In this document: positions 19,385 to 29,700 of the stretch, piece by piece
Layout: each line of letters begins with the position of its first letter
Position numbering within the stretch: the stretch's first letter is position 1
NCBI GenBank assembly: GCA_016712175.1
Contig: JADJRQ010000001.1
Span: forward strand, 248,001 to 312,000
Reading direction: 5' to 3'
DNA: 64,000 bases
Origin: Solirubrobacterales bacterium
GTDB lineage: Bacteria > Actinomycetota > Thermoleophilia > Solirubrobacterales > 70-9
The notes under the pieces: model-generated
What the model saw: the letters and a program-made list of their open reading frames with translations, nothing else
Databases searched by the model: none
What the model was told of the DNA's origin: nothing
Program-made: the position numbers and the translations under genes

Positions 19385-19605
19385 CATGCTTCGGGTTCGG
19401 CGACTGCTTCGACTTCGGCCGGTTCGGCTGGCTCGTTTTCGGGTCGACCGGTGCGGTCCGCAATGACTTCCTTGCGGAAAACTTCCACTTCGCGGGGTGC
19501 AGTAATTCCGAGACGAACCTTGTCTCCTGACACGCCCAGCACCATGATCTCGACGTTGTCGCCGATCACGATGCTCTGTTCTCTTTTCCGGGTAAGTACC
19601 AGCAT
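19384..19605 (-). CDS. csrA: Carbon storage regulator CsrA
   Basis: An RNA-binding translational regulator that blocks ribosome binding at GGA-containing hairpins. From the ATG at 19605 (after GGAG) the 73-residue protein begins MLVLTRKREQSIVIGDNVEI, then KVRLGITAPREVEVFRKEV, which carries the key Arg in the RNA-binding strand. It ends with an acidic Glu/Pro/Ala tail (ENEPAEPAEVEAVAEPEA) longer than in enterobacterial CsrA. No flagellar genes are nearby in this window, although csrA often sits with them. FliW, its usual antagonist in other phyla, is not seen. CsrA is not common in actinobacteria outside deep-branching, often motile groups. Confidence 0.93.
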   Translation of the reverse strand: MLVLTRKREQSIVIGDNVEIMVLGVSGDKVRLGITAPREVEVFRKEVIADRTGRPENEPAEPAEVEAVAEPEA

Positions 19606-19781
19606 CAACACTCCGTTCACACACTGACTTGGATTTGAATCTCTAACCAATAATAGGTACTCGTCATCCCGGCCATCTTCGGTGGCCTACCTGCCCAACA
19701 TGAAGGGAGCATTAAAGTCCCTGCACCGGGTGGGCTAGCGACGCGGGTGGGACCGGTTTCAATACACTCGGAATCGTTCAA

Positions 19782-20345
19782 ATGGCTCGCCGATCACTAC
19801 GTCCACAGCTCAATCAAGTTCGCGCCTGGGTTCGCCAGGGGCGTACCGATGCGTGGATTGCCCACCAGCTCGAGGTCAGCGCTTCCGAACTCCGCGAGTT
19901 CCGCCGCCAGCATGATCTGGCCCCGGACGGTGAAGGCGAAGGGACCGGCGAGATCGATCTCCGCGACGAGATCGAAGCCGAGATCGAAGCCGCCGCAGCT
20001 GAAGAAGAGGCCCTCGCCAAGGAAAAGGAAGAGGCGGAAGCCGCTGAAGCCGCCGCCCGTGGCCCGGAGGACGAGACTGAATCTGAAGGCGGCGAAGACG
20101 AAGGTGAGACTGAGTCCGATGGCGGAGAAGCCGAAGGACGCCCCAAGCGCCGGCGCCGGCGCGGTCGTCGCGGACGTCGCAGCAGCAACGAACTTGAAGG
20201 AACCTTCGACCACGGTGACGAGGGATACGGCCTCTGGCTCGATCCCGCGATCCAGGATGTGCCCGCCTACAGCGAGAGCTGGGCCGGCAACCGTGAAGTC
20301 ACGGTCACGGTCGAAGAAGACCAGATCATTATCCGCCGAGCCTAG
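19782..20345 (+). CDS. Putative HTH protein with acidic coiled linker and Arg-rich tract
   Basis: 187 residues. The first 45 (LNQVRAWVRQGRTDAWIAHQ) look like a small helix-turn-helix. Then comes an acidic Glu/Ala stretch (about 55-95), an Arg cluster (RPKRRRRRGRRGRR, about 119-133), and a C-terminal beta part ending GNREVTVTVEEDQIIIRRA. The acidic-then-basic layout resembles nucleoid- or ribosome-associated proteins, but no family is recognised. The ATG at 19782 is chosen because it opens the HTH part. The gap between csrA and this gene (19606-19781) holds their divergent start regions. Confidence 0.65.
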   Translation: MARRSLRPQLNQVRAWVRQGRTDAWIAHQLEVSASELREFRRQHDLAPDGEGEGTGEIDLRDEIEAEIEAAAAEEEALAKEKEEAEAAEAAARGPEDETESEGGEDEGETESDGGEAEGRPKRRRRRGRRGRRSSNELEGTFDHGDEGYGLWLDPAIQDVPAYSESWAGNREVTVTVEEDQIIIRRA

Positions 20346-20413
20346 GGTCTCGCCGCCTTCACGATCCGCGCGTTACACAGGGATCAAGACGTCAGGACCC
20401 GTTCCTTGTGTTC

Positions 20414-20731
20414 TCAGTCGATTTCGATGCGGCGCCCGCCGGCAAAATCGCTGGCTGCCTGAAGGTGGAGCCAGAACGCGGCGTCGACCAGATCCTGGAG
20501 GTCGGACATTCCCGGATCCACCCCACCCAGCTGGGCGGCCCAGTCGGTGCCGGCTCCGTAGAGGTCGGCAAGCTCTTGAGCGCTGAAAGTCGCCCCGAGG
20601 CGACGGCGCAGTTCCTCGCGCACCGGCACCGTGACTTTGTCACCACGAAGCGCGCCACCACGTTCGAGCTTCCGCAGGCGTTCGATCCCGGCTTCCCAGT
20701 TGAAGAGTGCGTTTTCGAGGGGATAGGTCAC
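20414..20731 (-). CDS. Conserved-looking protein of unknown function (105 aa)
   Basis: The frame opens MTYPLENALFNWEAGIERL and runs 105 codons with codon bias like its neighbours. The product is soluble and helical, with Trp residues (NWEAG, TDWAAQLG, AFWLHLQ) and no signal peptide or cysteines. It sits 8 bp after the stop of the large membrane protein, so it is the last gene of the long minus-strand cluster. No family recognised. Confidence 0.65.
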   Translation of the reverse strand: MTYPLENALFNWEAGIERLRKLERGGALRGDKVTVPVREELRRRLGATFSAQELADLYGAGTDWAAQLGGVDPGMSDLQDLVDAAFWLHLQAASDFAGGRRIEID

Positions 20732-20739
20732 AAGACGCT

Positions 20740-22900
20740 CTACTGAGCCGGGTCGTCCTTCAGCCCGGGGACGAACTCATCATTCGGCCCGATCGTGTCA
20801 CAGGTAGCCGGGTCAAGTTCCCCTTCCACCCGCCAGACATCAACCTGCCCCGGCTCTCCAATCCGGGTGAGTGCGGGGTCACTCTCGACCCATCGTTTCT
20901 CCGGTGAGTGGATCGGCCGCTCGTAGTCGTTGAAGTTGAGGTAGGGCGACGTGACCAGGTAGTCGACGTCAGCAGTGTTGACTGCTTCCGAGGAATTCAC
21001 GACAGCCGGGGAATCGCCTCGAAACCTCCGGCCCGACTTCCCGGCCGATGTAGGTGACTTCGTTCGAGAGGTCTTTACCGAAGAATCCGTATTGCTTGAA
21101 ACCGGCGGTCGATCCGGCCAGGCCGATGTGTGAATCCGTGAGGTCCTCGGCCCAGCGGTACGGACCGGCAAGTCCGGCCTCGGGTTCGAAGTCCATGTAG
21201 CGCGAATCCGAGTAGTGGCTGGCGAGTGGCCAGGCAACCACGACCGAGACTGCGGCCACCAGAATCGCCGACGGCACCAGTGGAGAGCGACCCCGGAGGC
21301 CGGCTCGCAGTGAATCGCCAAATAGCCACGCGACCCCCGGCAAAACGACCACAAGTAGCGCAAATGCGATGCCAAAGTACCGGCCAGGGATATCGAAGAT
21401 CGAATCGGACCGGCTGCCGGCCACGAACAGAAGGAGAAGCACCGCGGTCAGCGCGAAACGCGGGCGGCGCTGATCGAACCAGGGCAGTAGAGGCACCAGT
21501 ACGATGGCCATTGCCAGAGCCGGAATCAGGAACCTCAGGTTGATCGCGAAAGCGGTCGGTTCGCCCTCCGGACCGGCGGCTCCCAGCGGGGTCACTAGAT
21601 ACGCCAGGATCGCCAGGAACGCCGCGACGGCGTGGCCCCTGGTCAGACGGCCGGGGCCCTTCCAGATCAGCGCGACCAGCCCGAGAATCGCCACCGCGAG
21701 CAGCAACGGCCAGAGCGCCCCAAAACCCTTTTCAAGTCCCGGCACGAAGTAGTCCCGCCATACTTCGAAATCGGTCACGTAGTGGAGGACGTTGAAGTCC
21801 GGCCGTCCGACCTGGAGCCGCTCGGGGCCTGGCAGGTTGATCGACCCGATCGATTCGATCTGCGGAATCGGATTGCCCGAGGCGATGAGGCTGCGCAGGT
21901 ACCAGAACCCCCCTCCGGCCAGGGTCGCACCGAACCAGACGCCGGCCGCCTTCAGGCGTTTGCCATCCACGGTCGCGAAAATCACGGCGAACGTGACCAT
22001 CGCGACCGGTGCGAGTGCTGTCACCTTCGTGCCCGCGGCAAGGCCGGCCGCAAGCCCTGCAGTCGCCATCGCCCAGTCCGGGCTGATCCGGCCGCGTCCG
22101 TCCTCAGCTGCTGCACCCCGGTTGATCAGGAGGGCGATGACCGCAAGGATCAGGGCGATCGCAACGATGTCGTTCTTGCCGGTCCCGGGCTCCCGGGCGA
22201 CCAGGGTGTGAGTCGCCAGCAGCACGGCGGCGGCGATCATCGTCAGGTGGGGGCGACCGTACGGACGGCCGACACACCAGCCGGCCAGCAGGGCGACTCC
22301 CAGCCAGCCCATGTTGATAGAGATCGAGAGGAAATCGTGACCGGTCAAAGCCATGCCCGCGGTGTGCACGAGCTCTGAATTCTGCGGGTAGAACCAGTTG
22401 AGGAAAACCGTCTCGGGGTGGTGAAACCCGAGTACGGAGCCGGACTGGAACATCTCGGCCGCGAAGGGCAGGTGGTACCAGACGGAATCGAAGTTGGTGA
22501 TGCCGTGGTCGAGGCTGTGCGAAGCGATCGCAGCCCATTGCGCGACTACGATGCCTGCCACGGCCAGGGCGATCACGGCCGCAGCTGTGGAAACTCCGGG
22601 GACCGGCGGCCGGGAATCCGGCGAGGCTTCAACCGGATAGATACGCAGCCAGGCGATCAACACCAGGAGAAGCGAAGCGGTGACCAACGCCCAGCCATGA
22701 AGCAGGCCAAGCAGCCCCAGGGCCTCGCTCAGAACGACCAGCAGGCCCAATCCGAGGACTATCTCGGCGAGACGTGCCGGTGCGCCCTCAAAGCCGGGCA
22801 GGATCCGGCCCCGGACCCGCCAGGCAACGAAGCCGATCGAAACCGCGACGACTGCGGTGAGCAGCACTCCGAGGTAGAAGGAGACCGGACTCATCGACAT
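20740..22900 (-). CDS. Polytopic membrane protein, glycosyltransferase-C-like (frameshifts near C-terminus)
   Basis: The ATG at 22900 opens about 12 hydrophobic segments. An early extracytoplasmic loop contains NFDSVWYHLPFAAEMF and HTAGMALTGHDF, the layout of GT-C membrane glycosyltransferases that use polyprenyl-linked sugars. The identification is by topology and acidic loop residues only. The main frame stops at 20969, but the next frame carries a continuation (NTADVDYLVTSPYLNFNDYE to FVPGLKDDPAQ) ending at 20740. Between 20970 and 21030 the best reading hops frames perhaps three times, so several indels are likely. It lies 19 bp after the DivIC gene. Confidence 0.7.
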
Positions 22901-22919
22901 CCCGGCCGCGAAGCGGCCC

Positions 22920-23285
22920 TCAGCGCTTGATGCCGTTGACCACGTAGGCCTGCTCGCCGGGAACGATCAGGCCTTGCCGACGGGCCTCCCGGCGCAGGAC
23001 GGAGTCGCTCTTGACGTGGTTGACCCGGCGTTCGAGTTGCGTGTTCTGCGCCTGGACCCGGTGAAGCTCCGCCTTGGTCGCGCCGGCCTGCCGATAAATT
23101 CTGGCCAGGTTGTAGAGCGGATTGAAGTAGGAGAAGACCAGGATGAAGACGAGCGCGACGAAGGCGATCCGGCCGAGCCGGTCCCACTTGATCCGGCCTG
23201 AATCGGCATCGGGATTCCGCCGGGCCGCCGGACGACGCCGGGCCGGGCGTACTGCTCTGCCGTTTGCCTGAGCGCGTACTGACAC
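22920..23285 (-). CDS. Septum formation initiator (DivIC/FtsB family)
   Basis: 121 residues from the GTG at 23285. A basic Arg/Ala-rich cytoplasmic N-terminus is followed by one membrane helix (IAFVALVFILVFSYF) and an extracytoplasmic coiled coil (GATKAELHRVQAQNTQLERR), ending with the LRREARRQGLIVPGEQAYVV segment typical of DivIC/FtsB. The protein would connect the early and late divisome. It follows eno, as in many actinobacteria, and the start is just past the enolase C-terminus. Confidence 0.88.
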   Translation of the reverse strand: MSVRAQANGRAVRPARRRPAARRNPDADSGRIKWDRLGRIAFVALVFILVFSYFNPLYNLARIYRQAGATKAELHRVQAQNTQLERRVNHVKSDSVLRREARRQGLIVPGEQAYVVNGIKR

Positions 23286-23339
23286 GTCCGACCTTTCCCG
23301 GCCGGACGGTCAAATCCTTCAAATCCGCTCTCTTGAGGA

Positions 23340-24610
23340 CTATCGATCCGTCGAAACGGGCGGAATCTCCCAGTTCTTCTTCGATCCGAAGCAGGCGGTT
23401 GTACTTGGCGACCCGATCGGAACGGGAAGGTGCGCCGGTCTTGATCTGGCCGGCGCCGGTTGCGACCGCGAGGTCAGCGATGGTCGTATCTTCGGTCTCG
23501 CCCGAGCGGTGGGAAATTACGGCCGTGTATCCCGCGTCCGCGGCCATTCTGATCGCTTCGAGAGTCTCGGTCAGGGTGCCGATCTGATTGACCTTGACCA
23601 GGATCGAATTGGCCGTTGAAGATTCGATGCCACGCTTCAGGCGGACCGGGTTGGTCACGAACAGGTCGTCGCCGACCAGCTGGACCCGGTCACCGAGCTT
23701 GTCGGTCAAATGCTTCCAGCCGTCCCAGTCCTCCTCGTCCATGCCATCCTCGATCGAGACGATCGGGAACCGGTCGGCAGCACTGACCCAGTAGTCGGCC
23801 ATCTCTTCGCTGCTGAGTGAACGGTCTTCATGTTCGAGGCGGTAGACGCCGTTCTCGAAGATTTCGCTGGTTGCCGGGTCGAGGGCGATGAAAACGTCTT
23901 TCCCGGGGGTGTATCCGGCAGCTTCGATGCCTTCCATGAGCATTTCGAGGGCGGCTTCGTTTGAAGAGAGGTCAGGAGCAAAACCGCCTTCGTCGCCGAC
24001 CGCTGTGGCCAAGCCGTGCCCGGAGAGGATCTTCTTCAGTGCATGGAATACCTCGGTACCAATGCGCAGGCATTCGGTGAAGGTTGTGGCGCCGGCCGGC
24101 ATCACCATGAACTCCTGGAAGTCGACCGAGTTGTCAGCGTGGGAGCCACCGTTGAGCACGTTCATCATCGGCAGCGGCAGCAGGCTCGGATCGTCCTCGC
24201 CGTACAGGTTCGCGAGGTAGGAGTAGAGCGGACGGTCTTCGAGCAGCGCCGCGGCCCGGGCGGCAGCCAGGGACACACCGAGAATCGCGTTCGCCCCGAG
24301 ACGGCCCTTGTTATCGGTGCCGTCGAGGTCGATCATCAGCCGGTCGAGTCCAGCCTGGTCGGTCACGTCGAAGCCGACCAGAGCGTCGCTCAGTTCTCCG
24401 TTTACGTTGCTGACAGCCTGGCTCACGCCCTTGCCCAGCCAGAGGTCCTCCATCGCGAAGCTCAACCGCTTCGAACTCACCGGTCGAAGCACCGGACGGC
24501 ACCGCCGCGAGACCGATCTGGCCCTCGGCAAGCCGGACCTCGGCTTCGATCGTGGGATTACCTCGTGAGTCGAGGATCTGGCGTGCGTGAACGGCTTCAA
24601 TGGTGCTCAT
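23340..24610 (-). CDS. eno: Enolase (two apparent frameshifts)
   Basis: Glycolytic enzyme converting 2-phosphoglycerate to phosphoenolpyruvate. The start MSTIEAVHARQILDSRGNPT and SGASTGEFEAVELRDG are in one frame. After about 24446 the next frame continues WLGKGVSQAVSNVNGEL, the catalytic loops and NQIGTLTETLEA, so an indel is implied there. Expected residues are present: LVGDDLFVTN and VSHRSGET-type ISHRSGETEDT. The second frame does not stop where an enolase should. After RFDG a one-base correction would give DGR and a stop at 23340, giving about 423 residues, the normal length. The ATG follows GGAGGCC. As the gene should be essential, sequence error is likelier than loss. Confidence 0.9.
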
Positions 24611-24622
24611 GTGGCCTCCAGT

Positions 24623-25279
24623 CTATTTACGGTCGTTCAGTTCCGACGCGCGGCTTTCGGCCTCGGCCCGAAGTGCGAGCTCCGGATCGATACCCCGGCT
24701 CCGCGCCTTTTCGACCGCTTCCCACAAGAGCCGGCCGACTTCGGCCTGATCGGCCTGCTGATCGGGGTTGCCGGCCCCGGCGTTGGCGGGCTTCTCGGCA
24801 GGGTCCAGCTTCCACTGGATCTTGTTGGCGTAGATCAGTGCAGGGATGCCAGGCTTCTTCCAGTCCTTCTCGGCGGTCCGGCCTTCAACGCCGGACTTGA
24901 TTTCGTCCCACTGCCTGCGCACGTCATCCGCAGTCTCGATCTCCGCCCCGGTTGCGTCTTCTGGTGGATAGACATGCGGGTGGCGCCGGATCAGCTTCTC
25001 GGTGAGTTGGGTGGCGACAGCGGCGAGATCGCCTTCTCCCCTCTCCTCCAGCAGCAGGGAGAGGAAAACGACCTGAAAGAGCACGTCGCCGAGTTCATCG
25101 CGCATTGCCTCGTCGTCACCGCTGAGCGCCGCCTCGGCCAGTTCGTAGGCCTCTTCGACGGTATGCGGCACGATCGAACGTGCATCCTGCTCACGGTCCC
25201 ACGGGCATTCAACCCGCAGGCGGCGTGTCACTCCATCCAGCCGCTCCAGCGCTTGCGCGAGGGAGTCCGGCTCCGGCAT
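24623..25279 (-). CDS. mazG: MazG nucleoside triphosphate pyrophosphohydrolase
   Basis: 218 residues that remove aberrant or signalling NTPs. The MazG motif is visible: RVECPWDREQD at about 22-32, EEAYELAEAA and DELGDVLFQVVF with the paired acidic metal ligands, then RRHPHVY. The C-terminal extension with a KIQWKLDPAEKPANAG segment is usual in actinobacteria. It lies 12 bp upstream of eno and 5 bp after the PPIase stop, so the three are probably one transcript. Confidence 0.92.
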   Translation of the reverse strand: MPEPDSLAQALERLDGVTRRLRVECPWDREQDARSIVPHTVEEAYELAEAALSGDDEAMRDELGDVLFQVVFLSLLLEERGEGDLAAVATQLTEKLIRRHPHVYPPEDATGAEIETADDVRRQWDEIKSGVEGRTAEKDWKKPGIPALIYANKIQWKLDPAEKPANAGAGNPDQQADQAEVGRLLWEAVEKARSRGIDPELALRAEAESRASELNDRK

Positions 25280-25284
25280 GCGCT

Positions 25285-26718
25285 CTACTGACCGCCACCG
25301 GCTGCAGCGGCGGCTGCCTGGGCCTGGGCCTGGGCGGCTGCTGCGGCTGCGGCGGGGTCCCCACCGGCAGCACCGGCGGCACCAGCTGCTCCGGCAGCAC
25401 CAGCGGCTCCAGGGACAGCTCCGGCTCCGGCAGCTCCGCCCGCCGCGGCAGCCGCAGCCGCGGCTGCGGCAGCTTCTTCAGCGGAACCGGATGCTACGGG
25501 GCCCTGTGGCTTTCCGGTCGGGGCAGCAGCGGCCTGTCCGGCGGCTGCGGCGGCGGCGGCGGCCGGGTCCGGAGTTCCTCCGGGGGTCATCGGCGTATTC
25601 AACTTGACCGGAGCCGGGCAGGAAAGCGGCTTCTTCGGATCGCCGGCATCGTCCGCATAACAGGCCGGATCGGCACCTTCGATTGCTCCGTCACTTTCAA
25701 AGTTGTGGCAACGAGCGACCAGGTAGTCCTCGGCGCAGAAGGTGCGCGAGGTCCATTTGTCGTTGTACTCGGCGACGAAGTCGGTCATCGCCTGCTGCTG
25801 CGCGCCCGGCAGCAGCTGCTGCTCGAGGTCGCCCTTGGCATCGTCGAAGGACTTCACGTCCTCAGGGGTGACCTTGGTTACCTTGAAGAAATAGATCTCC
25901 TTGGCGGAGTTCTTGACCGGCCCTTCGAGCTTGTTCAGATCGGCACCCATGATCGCCTCGCCCGCTGCGCCCGGGAAGGTGTCTTTGCTTGCGGTGGTCT
26001 TTCCGTCCTGTGCCTTGCTGGGATGGACCGAATACTGCTTGGCCAGTTTGGCGAAGGTCCCGTCGGAGTCGTCCTTGGCGAGCGCAGCCTGAACCTTGTC
26101 GGCATCGGCCTGGTTGCCGGCGACGATCAAATTGATGTCGCGGGACTCCGGCGTGGTCAGGCTGTCTTTCTGAGCGTCGTAGGCGGTCTTGAGATCATCA
26201 TCGGAGACCGAAGTGACGCTCTTGGTGATCGAATCTTCGATCTTCCGGCTCAGGACCTGGAGCTTCACCCGGGAAAGGACTTCTTCCTCGGTGAATCCAC
26301 TTGTCTTGAGGAACTTCTGGTAAGCGGCGTCGTCCGGGAACTGGTCCTTACGGATCGTCGCAAACTCGTTCTGGACCTCGCGTTCGGTGGCGGTAACGCC
26401 AAGTTCATCGGCTTCACCGGTCAGCCATGCCTGATCGAGCAGATCGTTGAGCGCCGCTTCCTTGACCTGTTCGTATTGGTCGTCGCCCGCCTTGGGAGCC
26501 GCCTTGAGGCCTCCGCGCTTCCAGGTCTGGGTGAAAGTTCTGTCGTAGTCGTCCTGGCTGATGTCACCGACATCACCCGGAACATCTTCAACTATGGCCA
26601 CGTCTCCTGAGGGAACACTCGGCTGAGTGACGCCACCATTGGCAATCGCGATTCCAGCGAAGACGACGACAAAGATCGCCCCGAAAAGTACCAGCCCGAA
26701 TTTGCGTGCTCCGCTCAT
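25285..26718 (-). CDS. SurA/PrsA-like peptidyl-prolyl isomerase, membrane-anchored
   Basis: 477 residues. An N-terminal anchor (LVLFGAIFVVVFAGIAIA) is followed by a SurA-N-like helical chaperone region (LLDQAWLTGEADELGVTATE) and a parvulin-type PPIase region (SRDINLIVAGNQADADKVQ to GEAIMGADLNKLEGPVK, about 190-290). The last 100 residues are Ala/Gly/Pro low complexity, giving the GCC-rich DNA at 25.3-25.6 kb. Such proteins help fold exported proteins. It lies between mfd and mazG on the same strand; the ATG at 26718 follows AGGAGGGTTT. Catalytic residues of the isomerase domain are not obvious. Confidence 0.78.
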   Translation of the reverse strand: MSGARKFGLVLFGAIFVVVFAGIAIANGGVTQPSVPSGDVAIVEDVPGDVGDISQDDYDRTFTQTWKRGGLKAAPKAGDDQYEQVKEAALNDLLDQAWLTGEADELGVTATEREVQNEFATIRKDQFPDDAAYQKFLKTSGFTEEEVLSRVKLQVLSRKIEDSITKSVTSVSDDDLKTAYDAQKDSLTTPESRDINLIVAGNQADADKVQAALAKDDSDGTFAKLAKQYSVHPSKAQDGKTTASKDTFPGAAGEAIMGADLNKLEGPVKNSAKEIYFFKVTKVTPEDVKSFDDAKGDLEQQLLPGAQQQAMTDFVAEYNDKWTSRTFCAEDYLVARCHNFESDGAIEGADPACYADDAGDPKKPLSCPAPVKLNTPMTPGGTPDPAAAAAAAAGQAAAAPTGKPQGPVASGSAEEAAAAAAAAAAAGGAAGAGAVPGAAGAAGAAGAAGAAGGDPAAAAAAAQAQAQAAAAAAGGGQ

Positions 26719-26758
26719 ACAGTAAACCCTCCTGAGGGTAAGTCTTTTAAGTCCTCCA

Positions 26759-29700
26759 CTACGAATCCGAGAGCATATCTACCCGGACGTCTCTACATGC
26801 CTCAGCCAGCGCCGCGATTCCTGCCAGCCGCACCTCGGGGTCACTCTCCATGCGAATTGAAACTTCCCTGACTTTCCAGTCATACAGCGCACCGGGCACC
26901 GCCTGCCGCAGCTTTTCCGCGGATTCCGAGTCGAGATCCATGCCGCTCACGTTCAGTTTGCTGCCACGGAACTGAACTGCCTCCGCCCCGGCCTCCCCGA
27001 GGTTTATCCGTGCCGCCTGAAGGGTGAGCAGGTTGTCGACTTCGGCCGGCATCAGGCCGAAGCGGTCAGCCAGTTCATCCCGGATCTGCCGCAGTTCGCC
27101 CGCTCTCCGGGCACCGGCGATCCGGCGATGGACATCGATCTTCGCCGCCTCGAACGGAATGTATGAGACCGGCAGATAAGCGTCGACACCGACGTCCAAC
27201 CGGACCGGCTGGGTCTCCTCATCGGCCGGGCTGCGGCCCGACATCTCGGCCACGGCCTCGTCGATCAGCTGGCAGTAGAGCTCGAAGCCAACCGCTGCCA
27301 CGTGGCCCGACTGCTCGTCTCCGAGCAGGTTGCCGGCCCCGCGGATGTCGAGGTCACGCATCGCGATCTTGAATCCGGAACCGAGCTCCGTATGGTCGGC
27401 AAGGGTGGCGAGGCGGGTCGATGCTTCTGGGGTGAGCGACTCCTCTGAGGGATAGAGCAGGTAGGCGAAGGCCCGCTCCCGGGATCGCCCTACCCTTCCG
27501 CGGATCTGGTACGCCTGAGCCAGACCGAGGTGATCGGCACGCTCGACGATCAGTGTGTTCGCTGCCGGGATGTCGATGCCCGATTCAATAATCGTGGTCG
27601 CGACCAGGCAGTCGGCCTCACCGCGCATGAAGGTGAGCATCGCCTTCTCGAGCTCGTTTTCCTCCATCTGGCCGTGGGCGACGCCGACCCGCAGGCCCGG
27701 AACCAGCGCCCGCAGTCGCTCCGCCGCTTCATCGAGGGACTCGACCCGGTTGTGGAGGAAGAAGATCTGGCCGTCGCGTGCCACCTCCCGCTTGATCGCC
27801 CGTTCGACCAGGGCTTCATCCCAGGGGCCGACGTAGGTGCGAACCGGTCGCCGGCCTTCGGGCGGGGTCTCGATCACCGAGATGTCACGCAGACCGGCCA
27901 TCGACATCTGGAGGGTCCGTGGGATCGGGGTTGCCGACATCGACAGCACGTCAACCTTGAGCTTCAACTGGCGCAGCAGTTCCTTCTGCTTGACACCGAA
28001 GCGCTGCTCCTCGTCAACCACGATCAGTCCGAGGTCTTTCGCCCGCACGTCCCTCGAGAGAAGCCGGTGGGTGCCGATCAGGATGTCGACTTCGCCCTTG
28101 CCGTAGGCAGCAATGACTTCCTTGACCTCGGCCGGCTTGCGCAGGCGGCTGACCCCGTCAACCTGAAACGGCAGGTCCGCCAGTCTTTCGCGGAATGTCC
28201 CGAGGTGCTGCTGGGCGAGGATCGTGGTCGGTGCGAGGATCATCACCTGCATGCCGTCGGAAGCTGCCTTTACGGCAGCCCGGATCGCAACCTCCGTCTT
28301 GCCGTACCCGACGTCGCCACAGACCAGGCGGTCCATCGGGCGGGCCGCTTCCATGTCGGACTTGACCGCCTCGATCGCTTCGATCTGGTCGGCGGTCTCG
28401 CGGTACGGGAAAGCCGCCTCGAGCTGCATCTGCCATTCGGAGTCGGCGGCGAAAGCGTGTCCGCTGCGGGTCCTGCGCTCTGCATAGAGATTGACCAGGT
28501 CTCCGGCGATCTCGGCCGCTGCCCGCTGGGCACGCGCCTTCATGTTCAGCCACTTCTTGCCTCCGAGCGCCGACAGCGTCGGTGAACCGGCCGAGCCCGC
28601 GTAACGCGAGAGCTTGGCGAACTGGTCGGTTGGCACGTAGACCCGGTCTTCGCCTTTGTACTCGAGGTAGAGGTAGTCGCGGGTGATCCCGCCGACCTCC
28701 CGGGTCTCGAAGCCGGCGAACCGGGCGACGCCGTGGTCTTCGTGGACGACGTAGTCGCCGACCCGGAGGTCGGAGAAAGTCAGGCGGCCGCGGACTCCTT
28801 CCGGCGCCCGCTCGTCGGCACGCCGCTTTCGATGGAGCAGCCGGCGGAACGGAACCACCGCGATCTTCATCTCCGGTGAGATGAAGCCTTCGGCGATCCG
28901 GGCTTCGGTCAGTACGACCCCGGGATCGGGCGGGAGGCGGCCGTCGTCGAGGATCTTCGCGTCGATCCGGTCCATGCCGTAACGCGTCCGTTCGGCTTCA
29001 CCACGGGATTCGAAGGCGATCATGGTGCGGTAGCCCGAACCGATCAGCTTCTCGATCTCGGCTTCCGCTTCCTTGATGTTCCGGGCCGGAGTTTCGGCAA
29101 GCATGGCCCGGAACGGCAGCTCCTCGGATTCGTCGGTCGTGCCGTCGACCGGGCGGGAGATAACGACAGCCGCCCGCTCGGCCAACGGTCCGGCGACGTC
29201 TTCGTAGAGATGCTGCGCATCCGCGGCGTGCATCGCCGTAGTCACGTCGTCCCAGTGATCCCTGAGGGCCGGCTCGATCTCTTCTTCGGCGGCGAGGATG
29301 ACAACCGCCGACTCCGGGATCAGGTCGAGGGGCGCCCGGAAGTGTTCGATCGGCAGGACCTCGGCCAGATTGGGCGGGGTGCCGTCTTCAAGCGCGCCGG
29401 CGATCTCGAGCTCCGCCAGTTCGCGGTGCTCGACGTCGAGTTCGGCGGCCGGAGCCAGGTCGAGCCGGGTCGCGTCGCCGAGCGAACGCTGGGTAAAGGT
29501 CGAGAACCACCTCATCGAATCGATCTCGTCGCCGAAGAACTCGACCCGCGCCGCCCGGTCCTCGGTCGCGGCAAAAACGTCGAGGATGCCGCCACGGATA
29601 GCGAACTGGCCACGCTCCGTTACCTGGTCAACCCGCTCGTATCCGGCTGCATCGAGGTCCCGGGCAATCGTCGCCAGTTCGTGTTCCTCGCCGATCTCGA

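Noticed and set aside
23340..24610. Enolase as a pseudogene
   Set aside because: An essential glycolytic gene with all other motifs intact; single-base errors explain the breaks better.
25285..25580. Dense GCC/GGC repeats
   Set aside because: They encode the Ala/Gly/Pro tail of the PPIase in frame, so they are protein low complexity and not a separate DNA repeat.
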